DNA of 12,124 nucleotides. Origin: CAYZUE01 sp964481825. Lineage in GTDB: Archaea; Hydrothermarchaeota; Hydrothermarchaeia; Hydrothermarchaeales; JALUUU01. The DNA lies in contig CAYZUE010000037.1 in the NCBI GenBank assembly GCA_964481825.1, forward strand, positions 1-12,124, given 5' to 3'. A program made the translations under genes and the position numbers. Positions 7,371-12,124 of the stretch are shown piece by piece (position 1 is the stretch's first letter; every line of letters begins with the position of its first letter). The notes beneath the pieces were generated by a model. That model saw only the letters and a list, made by a program, of their open reading frames with translations, had not been told where the DNA came from and did no database searches.

Positions 7371-8567
7371 ATGGAACTAGGAATAGTTGGCAAGCCAAAT
7401 GTTGGTAAAAGCACTTTTTTTAATGCAAGTACCCTTAGTAATGTAGAGGTAGGTAATTATCCTTTTACAACCGTAGGTTATAATAAGGCTATTGCAACCG
7501 TTAGATCACATTGTCCTTGTAGTGATATGGATCTAATATGCAATCCCAAGAACTCTATATGCATCAGTCATAATCGTTTCATTCCATTAGAGATAATCGA
7601 TGTTGCAGGACTTGTACCTAAATCCCATGAAGGTTTTGGACTTGGAAATCAGTTTCTGGATGAGATTCGAAGGGCAAGAGTACTAATACATGTTGTAGAT
7701 TTGAGTGGAGGAACTGACGAAGAAGGTAAATCTATTGCAATAGGAACGCATGATCCTTTAAACGATGTGAACTTTCTAGAGGAAGAAATTGAACTTTGGT
7801 TTCTTAACATTTTTAAACGCAATTGGGATAAAATTGCTAGGAAAGTACAGTTTGAAGGTATGGACTTTATTAGGTATTTTAATGATATGTACTCTGGTTT
7901 AGGTTTCACAAAGTCAGATATTTCCTGTGCTATCCAAGATTCAGGGGTAAATCCTAAGAAACCTAAAGAGTGGGATAGTGAAGAATTAATATTATTTTCT
8001 AGAACTTTGAGGAAATATTCAAAACCAATTATAATTGCAGCAAATAAGGCGGATGTAAAAGATTCAATCGAAAACATTAAAAAAATGCAAAAGAAGCTTT
8101 CTTTTCCTGTAATCCCAACAAGTTCCATGGGGGAATTTGTACTACGTCAACTATCTAAAGATGGTGCTATTGAATATATCCCTGGAGATTCAGATTTTAA
8201 AATTGTTGATAAGGCGAAGATAAATTCTAAACAAAACAAAGCGTTGGATATAATCAAGGATGTTTTAGATAGATATGGAAGCACAGGGGTTCAAAGTTGT
8301 ATCAATACCGCGGTTTTTAATATTCTAGGTAAAATCCCCGTTTATCCTGTGGAAGATGAGAACAAATATGCTGACAAATATGGAAATGTTCTACCTGATG
8401 CATATTTAATGAATCCCGGATCAAACCCCAAAGATTTGGCATTTAAGATACATACAGATATTGGCAAGAGCTTTATTGGGGCTATCGATGCCAAAACTAA
8501 AATAAAAATAAAGAGTGACAAAGAATTAGAAAAAAATTCAATTATTAGAATATTAACAAAAAAATAG
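7371..8567 (+). CDS. ychF: YchF-related (Obg superfamily) GTPase with C-terminal TGS domain
   Basis: A 398-residue translation-associated P-loop GTPase of the COG0012 type. Motifs: G1 GKPNVGKS (7-14), the YPFTT switch I region (30-34), G3 DVAG (77-80) with switch II LVPKSHEGFGLGNQFLD, and G4 NKAD (225-228). G5 is around TSS (250-252). The C-terminal TGS-type domain covers about 321-396. The G4 sequence is the standard guanine-specific form, whereas bacterial YchF and eukaryotic OLA1 have an altered G4 and prefer ATP, so a GTP preference is likely here. Four cysteines (48, 50, 57, 64) sit between switch I and G3. ATG 7371 is chosen because the protein then begins MELGIVGKPN as in other archaeal members and because of the TATA box 27 bases upstream; a GTG at 7329 would add 14 unrelated residues. 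Likely role: a ribosome-linked factor in the cytoplasm. Confidence 0.93.
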   Translation: MELGIVGKPNVGKSTFFNASTLSNVEVGNYPFTTVGYNKAIATVRSHCPCSDMDLICNPKNSICISHNRFIPLEIIDVAGLVPKSHEGFGLGNQFLDEIRRARVLIHVVDLSGGTDEEGKSIAIGTHDPLNDVNFLEEEIELWFLNIFKRNWDKIARKVQFEGMDFIRYFNDMYSGLGFTKSDISCAIQDSGVNPKKPKEWDSEELILFSRTLRKYSKPIIIAANKADVKDSIENIKKMQKKLSFPVIPTSSMGEFVLRQLSKDGAIEYIPGDSDFKIVDKAKINSKQNKALDIIKDVLDRYGSTGVQSCINTAVFNILGKIPVYPVEDENKYADKYGNVLPDAYLMNPGSNPKDLAFKIHTDIGKSFIGAIDAKTKIKIKSDKELEKNSIIRILTKK

Positions 8568-8573
8568 TAGCTT

Positions 8574-8605
8574 CAGTAGACCCTTTATTGGAGCGAAGTC
8601 TATTG
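8574..8605. repeat. Inverted repeat just after the GTPase stop
   Basis: CAGTAGAC (8574-8581) can pair with GTCTATTG (8598-8605) as eight base pairs with one G-U, around a 16-base loop. It begins 7 bases after the GTPase stop, so it may shape the mRNA 3' end. Confidence 0.4.
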
Positions 8606-8632
8606 TGGGATTATGGGTCATGAATAATCTAA

Positions 8633-8643
8633 TTTTTAATTTT
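8633..8643 (+). terminator. T-rich termination signal for the GTPase gene
   Basis: TTTTTAATTTT lies about 65 bases after the GTPase stop and a second run of six Ts is at 8673-8678. Archaeal RNA polymerase terminates at such oligo-T tracts. Assigned by position and composition only. Confidence 0.45.
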
Positions 8644-8699
8644 ATTGACCTTCCAAATTCTTGGTACCCATATTTTTTGATAACGTACTACAGTTGAAA

Positions 8700-8714
8700 A
8701 CATAAATAAAATAA
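8700..8714 (+). promoter_or_regulatory. TATA-like run upstream of the 8724-8761 inverted repeat
   Basis: ACATAAATAAAATAA is a good box A match with no protein gene behind it on the plus strand. At usual spacing RNA would begin around 8728-8734, inside the left arm of the adjacent inverted repeat. It might drive a small RNA running toward 8820, antisense to the tRNA if it continues. Confidence 0.3.
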
Positions 8715-8723
8715 TCATTCTAG

Positions 8724-8761
8724 TACTGAGCTTGCTGATGAGTATTGTGGAGAGCTCAGTA
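8724..8761. repeat. Perfect 9-bp inverted repeat, possible RNA hairpin
   Basis: TACTGAGCT (8724-8732) and AGCTCAGTA (8753-8761) are exact reverse complements around a 20-base loop that contains TGATGA. The stem is GC-richer than the surroundings. I tried to read it as a C/D or H/ACA guide RNA and it fits neither. It could be an RNA hairpin on either strand or a binding site. Confidence 0.5.
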
Positions 8762-8797
8762 AGGCTTGTATGGTCTCACAACCTAGGGAAGTAGTGA

Positions 8798-8818
8798 TTA
8801 CGGGTAATAAACCCGTAA
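8798..8818. repeat. Perfect 8-bp hairpin 3' of tRNA-His
   Basis: TTACGGGT (8798-8805) pairs exactly with ACCCGTAA (8811-8818) around the loop AATAA. On the minus strand it starts 5 bases after the tRNA 3' end, so it would be in the tRNA precursor trailer. No T tract follows it on the minus strand, so it is not an ordinary terminator. Confidence 0.5.
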
Positions 8819-8823
8819 CCCAA

Positions 8824-8896
8824 GGCCGCGACCGGGAATCGAACCCGGGTTATGGGATCCACAGTCCCATATTCTAACCACTAAACTATCGCGGCC
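8824..8896 (-). tRNA. tRNA-His (anticodon GTG)
   Basis: A complete 73-base cloverleaf on the minus strand. The acceptor stem GCCGCGA/TCGCGGC has seven perfect pairs. The D arm begins GTTTAGTGG. The anticodon stem TGGGA/TCCCA encloses loop CTGTGGA with anticodon GTG. The T arm is CCGGG/CCCGG with loop TTCGATT. The extra 5' G at position -1 opposite C73, the identity mark of histidine tRNA, is encoded. There is no intron and no encoded CCA (minus-strand trailer starts TTGGG), so CCA must be added enzymatically. The gene lies about 120 bases downstream of ribA on the same strand. Confidence 0.97.
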
Positions 8897-8922
8897 ACAA
8901 TCATCTTTGTAATTCCTAGAGG

Positions 8923-8932
8923 TAAAAAATTT
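8923..8932 (-). promoter_or_regulatory. Possible promoter element for tRNA-His
   Basis: On the minus strand an AT-only decamer, AAATTTTTTA, is centred about 31 bases before the mature tRNA 5' end. That would start RNA about 5 bases upstream of it. The six Ts could equally act as the ribA terminator. Weak evidence. Confidence 0.25.
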
Positions 8933-9017
8933 GTTGTACATTCTTTTTAGACATCAGTTCTATATTGTAATGATATGCTAAATTATTTTATAATAGTCTA
9001 TTTCTTTAACCACTGTT

Positions 9018-9638
9018 TTAATCACTTTTGAAATCTATACGATGTCCGAGTTTTTTCTTTTTTGTTTTTAAGTAATTCTCATTAAATATGTTAGGTTCAG
9101 TATCTAGTGGAGTACGTTTAGTTACTATAATTCCCCCTTTCTCTAAATCACTGATTTTTTTAGGGTTATTCGTTAAAATGTTTACGGATTTTACTTTAAG
9201 AAATTTTAAAATTTCTCCAGCAATACTATAGTTACGTAAGTCCCCTTCAAATCCTAAAGCATGATTTGCTTCTACAGTATCTAAGCCTTTGTCTTGAAGA
9301 TTATATGCTTTAATCTTATTGATTAGCCCTATACCTCGTCCTTCTTGTCGTAGATATAAAAGAATTCCAAATTTTTGGATTCCTACATATTCCAATGCGG
9401 TTAGAAGTTGATCTCTACAATCACATCTTAGAGACCCTATAGCATCACCTGTAATGCACTCAGAATGTATTCGAAGGGTGACATTAGATTTATCTGTTAT
9501 ATCTCCTTTAATAACCGCTATATGCTCCTTATCGTCTATCTTATCATAGAAAACGATAATTTTAAAGTTACCATATCTTGTCGGCAACATTGAGGAGGCT
9601 GCATTTACAATATTTATAGCTGTATTATCCTTTTTCAT
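9018..9638 (-). CDS. ribA: GTP cyclohydrolase II
   Basis: A 206-residue RibA that opens GTP to 2,5-diamino-6-ribosylamino-4-pyrimidinone 5'-phosphate, the first step of bacterial-type riboflavin synthesis. Zinc ligands are C61, C72 and C74 in the HSECITGDAIGSLRCDC block, with the same spacing as E. coli RibA. Next come the GTP-handling RQEGRGIGL (98-105), KIKAYNLQDKGLDTVEANHALGF, the D133/R135 pair in GDLRNY and LTNNPKK (156-161). The C-terminal NENYLKTKKKKLGH also matches. It is a single-domain enzyme with no fused dihydroxybutanone-phosphate synthase. ATG 9638 is preferred over an in-frame TTG at 9659, because family alignment begins near residue 18 and an AT-rich element (9661-9670) sits 27 bases upstream; neither start has a Shine-Dalgarno site. 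It is separated from the Usp gene by 128 bases, so it is probably transcribed on its own. No FMN riboswitch is visible. Confidence 0.94.
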   Translation of the reverse strand: MKKDNTAINIVNAASSMLPTRYGNFKIIVFYDKIDDKEHIAVIKGDITDKSNVTLRIHSECITGDAIGSLRCDCRDQLLTALEYVGIQKFGILLYLRQEGRGIGLINKIKAYNLQDKGLDTVEANHALGFEGDLRNYSIAGEILKFLKVKSVNILTNNPKKISDLEKGGIIVTKRTPLDTEPNIFNENYLKTKKKKLGHRIDFKSD

Positions 9639-9705
9639 TGGTAATAGCTCAAGTTTCAAGTATTTGAAATTAATCTCTTAAAGAAATTAAGATTTTACAC
9701 TAGTG

Positions 9706-9713
9706 AAAAAAAA
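9706..9713 (-). terminator. Oligo-T termination signal after the Usp gene
   Basis: The minus strand carries eight consecutive Ts 54-61 bases after the Usp stop codon, before ribA. Archaeal transcription commonly ends at such tracts. It would separate the transporter-Usp transcript from ribA. Confidence 0.5.
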
Positions 9714-9766
9714 TTTGAATATTCCATATAATAATTTAAAATCATTGTAAATTACATTTAAAGTAC

Positions 9767-10564
9767 CTACTTTTCATATGGAACTATAATTATTCCACAT
9801 TCTCCGAATGCTGCCACTTTCCTGCTTACACTGCCTAAAAATAGCCTGGAGATTGTACCTTTTCCTGTAGTTCCCATTATTATAGTTTGTACATCTTGTT
9901 CATCTGAAAATTTAAGGATTTCTTTGACAGGATGGCCTTCTTTTATGAATGTATCCACAGTTATCCCTGATTTCTTCCCAGATTCTTGAATATCTTTCAT
10001 AATTCCTTGTCCGACCTCTATCTCTTCAGTGGATCGGGCTACAAATATTGTAAATATTTTAGAAATTCCAACCATTTTTGCAAATTCAAATGAATAATCT
10101 AATGCCCTTTTAGAATATTTTGAGCCATCAACTCCAACAAGGATATTAGAAAATTTTTGTGTATCCTTTTCAACTAAATATATCGGTTTTAAAGATCGCC
10201 CAATAATCTTTTGAGTTACATTTCCTATCGCTCCTTCTGGTGAGAATCGCCTAATACCTAGAACAACCATATCAAAATTTTTAGCTGTTTTTAAAATTTC
10301 TTCATGAGGAGTTCCTTCTACAATTGAAGTTGTTGCCTTTATTCCTTCTTTGGTTGCTAAATCAACGGCCTTTTTAAGAGTATCTTTTCCTCCTTGTTTC
10401 ATTTGGGAAACTACTTCTTCAGGAAATTGTAGGTACCCTCTCATTGGACTTGTATCTGTCACATTAAGAAATCTAAGACTAGTTCTTAAAATTTTGGTTA
10501 ACCGTATTCCAACTTTTGCAACATCCGGATTAAATGGTTCTTTGAGCGGAACAAGTATCTTCAT
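9767..10564 (-). CDS. Tandem universal stress protein (UspA family), two domains
   Basis: A 265-residue soluble protein made of two Usp domains (about 1-132 and 138-265). The second half has the complete ATP-binding signature: VGVDGS (143-148) with D146, and G231-x2-G234-x9-G244-S in MGTTGKGTISRLFLGS. In the first half the matching region (about 100-120, VVLGIRRFSPEGAIGN) lacks the second glycine and the spacing is broken, so that half probably does not bind ATP the same way. Tandem Usps typically form an intramolecular dimer. The start ATG 10564 is fixed by GAGGTG six bases upstream, directly behind the stop of the transporter gene. That placement makes co-transcription very likely and suggests a role linked to the transporter or to membrane stress. 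Confidence 0.9.
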   Translation of the reverse strand: MKILVPLKEPFNPDVAKVGIRLTKILRTSLRFLNVTDTSPMRGYLQFPEEVVSQMKQGGKDTLKKAVDLATKEGIKATTSIVEGTPHEEILKTAKNFDMVVLGIRRFSPEGAIGNVTQKIIGRSLKPIYLVEKDTQKFSNILVGVDGSKYSKRALDYSFEFAKMVGISKIFTIFVARSTEEIEVGQGIMKDIQESGKKSGITVDTFIKEGHPVKEILKFSDEQDVQTIIMGTTGKGTISRLFLGSVSRKVAAFGECGIIIVPYEK

Positions 10565-10570
10565 TTATTA

Positions 10571-10576
10571 CACCTC
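10571..10576 (-). promoter_or_regulatory. Strong ribosome-binding site for the Usp gene
   Basis: GAGGTG on the minus strand lies six bases before ATG 10564 and just past the transporter stop codon. It supports re-initiation on a shared mRNA. Confidence 0.75.
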
Positions 10577-10577
10577 A

Positions 10578-11876
10578 TTAACCTTCCATAAAATGTTCAG
10601 GGAAGAGTAGCATAAATATCATTGCAACTGTACAGGTCAAAATCATTATGGGCGTCCCCACCCTTATCCAGTCATGCATAGTAATTGGGTGACCCCGTCT
10701 TTCTGAAATGCTAATAACAATTACATTCGCTGTCGAACCTATTGGAGTACCATTCCCTCCAAACCCTACTCCCATAGCTAATGCCCAATATAAAGGTGCA
10801 GTGTTTACTCCTAGTTGCCCCATCTCTGCTATCACTGGTAACATAGCTGCAGTAAATGGGATATTATCAACTATTGCCGATGCAACTGCCGATATCCATA
10901 TGAACATTATAATAGTAAGGGTCATATTTCCTCCAGCCGCATCTGCCATCCAAAACCCAACAGCAGATAGTATTCCAAGTTCCTCTATAGAACCGACTAG
11001 TATGTACAAGCCTGCAAAGAACAGCAATACAGGCCATTCTATCCTTTCAACAACTTCATAAATATCAGGTAGATTTAAACACAGTGCTATACCTCCCCCA
11101 ATTAATGCAACGGTAGCTACATTTAGATGAAATAGGAATTCATTAGAGATATATAGGACAATTGTAAAGGCCAAAGTACCTACCGTTTTATACATCATTG
11201 ATTTACTCTTTACATGTTCCCATTCATCCATTTTCATAAGTTCTTTTATCCCTTTTGGAGTCTCTCCAGTCCATTTTCTGTAATAAAATAATAAATACAA
11301 AATTGTAACCAACCAGGCTGCAAGTACTGGAGGTCCAAGGTGTATTGGAAATGAATTAAAACTAAAGCCACTGGCAGAAGCAATCATTATATTAGGTGGG
11401 TCCCCAACTAATGTGCCCACTCCCCCAGTATTTGCTAGGATTCCTACTCCAATCAAGATTGGAATCGCAGAAATTCCTAGTCGATTACAAATCATTATTG
11501 TAATTGGAGCAAATAGAATGATAGAAGTTACATTATCTATGAATAAAGATATAACGGTATTTCCTGTTCCAAGAAGGATAAGTAGAAGCCAGGGTTTCCC
11601 TTTCGATGCTTTTGCAAATTTAATCGCAACAAACTCAAAGAATCCGCTTAGCTCTAATATACTGGCTATGGTCATCATACCCAACAACAAGCCTATAACA
11701 TTGAAATCAATAAACTCAAATATTATACTTTCATTTAAAAACCCATAAAATTTTCCAATGAGCAGTATAACTATTGACCCACCCCAAGCTACTATTGTCC
11801 TATGAATCTTTCCATGAAAAATAAGTGCAAATATAATTGCAGATACTAATAGGGTAATTAATACAGGAGTTTCCAT
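10578..11876 (-). CDS. ArsB/NhaD-family (ion transporter superfamily, CitMHS-like) membrane permease
   Basis: A 432-residue integral membrane permease with roughly 10-12 hydrophobic segments in two related halves. Half one carries IDNVTS (113-118) in a hairpin-like region and GTLVGDPPNIMI (154-165). Half two carries VDNIPFTAAMLP (336-347) and GGNGTPIGSTANV (373-385). This duplicated DN / GDPPN-GTPIG pattern is typical of the ArsB/NhaD/SLC13-like superfamily. A charged loop at about 200-228 separates the halves. Members export arsenite, exchange Na+ for H+, or carry anions or carboxylates; sequence alone does not settle which. No ArsR, ArsA or arsenate reductase gene is nearby, which weakens an arsenite role. 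It starts 18 bases after a Lrp-type gene and its stop is 13 bases before the Usp start. An AT-rich element overlaps the Lrp stop but is a few bases too close for ideal promoter spacing. Confidence 0.9.
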   Translation of the reverse strand: METPVLITLLVSAIIFALIFHGKIHRTIVAWGGSIVILLIGKFYGFLNESIIFEFIDFNVIGLLLGMMTIASILELSGFFEFVAIKFAKASKGKPWLLLILLGTGNTVISLFIDNVTSIILFAPITIMICNRLGISAIPILIGVGILANTGGVGTLVGDPPNIMIASASGFSFNSFPIHLGPPVLAAWLVTILYLLFYYRKWTGETPKGIKELMKMDEWEHVKSKSMMYKTVGTLAFTIVLYISNEFLFHLNVATVALIGGGIALCLNLPDIYEVVERIEWPVLLFFAGLYILVGSIEELGILSAVGFWMADAAGGNMTLTIIMFIWISAVASAIVDNIPFTAAMLPVIAEMGQLGVNTAPLYWALAMGVGFGGNGTPIGSTANVIVISISERRGHPITMHDWIRVGTPIMILTCTVAMIFMLLFPEHFMEG

Positions 11877-11894
11877 TATGTTTATCCATAAGAT

Positions 11895-12124
11895 TTATTT
11901 TAAGTTAAGAATTTCTTCTAAATGATTTTCATGGAAGTTTATAAGCAACCGTTTTTCCTCTTTTATTGTAGATGCAATGAACTTAGTATCAGTTCTAATT
12001 ACACCTTTTATCGACGAAACATCTTTCAAGAGCCTTTGCAAATCCTTTTTGTCTTTAGCTCTTAAGAATTCCAAAAAATCTACGTCTCCTAATACATAAT
12101 ATACTGCAACTACGCCTGAAATTT
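11895..12124 (-). CDS. Lrp/AsnC-type protein, C-terminal ligand-binding (RAM) domain; 5' end outside window
   Basis: The last 76 codons of a minus-strand gene, open from the window edge to TAA at 11895-11897. The translation includes GVVAVYYVLGDVDFLEFLRA, KDLQRLL, SSIKGVIRTDTKFI and a C-terminus ending EEILNLK. The GxxDF.....A block followed by a G-V-x-R-T-D-T turn is the signature of the alpha/beta dimerisation and effector-binding domain of Lrp/AsnC regulators. Whether an N-terminal helix-turn-helix is present cannot be seen; some archaeal proteins have this domain alone. The transporter gene starts 18 bases downstream on the same strand, so this protein may regulate the transporter-Usp pair or share its mRNA. 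Confidence 0.85.
   Translation of the reverse strand, partial: ISGVVAVYYVLGDVDFLEFLRAKDKKDLQRLLKDVSSIKGVIRTDTKFIASTIKEEKRLLINFHENHLEEILNLK

Larger units (their letters stand above)
8568..8823. other. Non-coding stretch between the GTPase gene and tRNA-His
   Basis: No convincing coding sequence is present on either strand. The stretch holds T-rich tracts behind the GTPase gene, three inverted repeats (8574-8605, 8724-8761, 8798-8818) and a plus-strand TATA-like run (8700-8714). The plus-strand genes and the minus-strand genes converge here, so some of this structure may serve termination. Confidence 0.7.

Noticed and set aside
7649..8128. Open frame of 159 codons on the minus strand inside the GTPase gene
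   Set aside because: The plus-strand frame has all GTPase motifs. The antisense product is rich in Ser, Ile and Leu without recognisable domains.
8724..8779. C/D-box or H/ACA guide RNA
   Set aside because: TGATGA and CTGA are present but not in the C-D'-C'-D order with suitable guide spacing. An ACA at 8778-8780 lacks a matching lower stem and the loop does not form a proper kink-turn.
8824..8896. tRNA-His as an integration (att) site for a mobile element
   Set aside because: No repeated tRNA 3' fragment, integrase or foreign-looking gene cluster is seen on either side within the window.
9639..9766. FMN riboswitch upstream of ribA
   Set aside because: The 128-base spacer is AT-rich, has no conserved riboswitch blocks and contains an oligo-T tract belonging to the upstream gene.
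10708..11748. Plus-strand open frames opposite the transporter (10708-11061, 11413-11748)
   Set aside because: They lie antisense to transmembrane coding sequence and reflect codon bias. The minus-strand permease is clearly the real gene.
1..12124. CRISPR arrays, insertion sequences, toxin-antitoxin or defence genes
   Set aside because: No regularly spaced direct repeats, transposase motifs or defence-family proteins were found. The genes are housekeeping or transport types.

Overview
The window comes from an AT-rich archaeal chromosome. Evidence: a ribosomal protein eS1 (S3Ae) gene, an archaeal-type cofactor-independent phosphoglycerate mutase, an archaeal bifunctional sugar-1-phosphate nucleotidylyltransferase/acetyltransferase, an archaeal YchF-related GTPase, a Lrp-type regulator, TATA-like boxes about 27 bases before several starts, Shine-Dalgarno sites in front of other genes, and a tRNA without an encoded CCA. 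I cannot place the lineage reliably from sequence alone.

Plus strand, 1-5688: the 3' end of serS, then eS1, a DUF92 membrane protein related to plant phytyl-phosphate kinase, and a tight run apgM / phosphohexomutase / GlmU-like enzyme. The last two overlap by ATGA and the mutase follows apgM by two bases, so these three are almost certainly co-transcribed. The mutase and the GlmU-like enzyme should supply a UDP-amino sugar or similar activated sugar for glycans. A stem-loop plus T-rich tract (5743-5789) closes the run.

Plus strand, 5848-8567: an uncharacterised B12-domain-type radical SAM protein, then a YchF-related GTPase with its own likely leaderless promoter beginning just after the radical SAM stop.

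Non-coding stretch 8568-9017: poly-T tracts behind the GTPase gene, three inverted repeats of unknown role, and a complete minus-strand tRNA-His(GTG) at 8824-8896.

Minus strand, 12124 down to 9018: the 3' end of a Lrp/AsnC-type gene, an ArsB/NhaD-family ion transporter, and a tandem universal stress protein (these three closely spaced), then a separate bacterial-type GTP cyclohydrolase II (ribA). The plus and minus gene sets converge on the tRNA region.

Overall this is mostly core housekeeping sequence. I found no CRISPR array, insertion sequence, toxin-antitoxin pair, phage gene or obvious defence system. The points most worth checking are the inverted repeats next to tRNA-His, the bacterial-type RibA, the unassigned radical SAM protein, and the asymmetric two-domain Usp beside the transporter.
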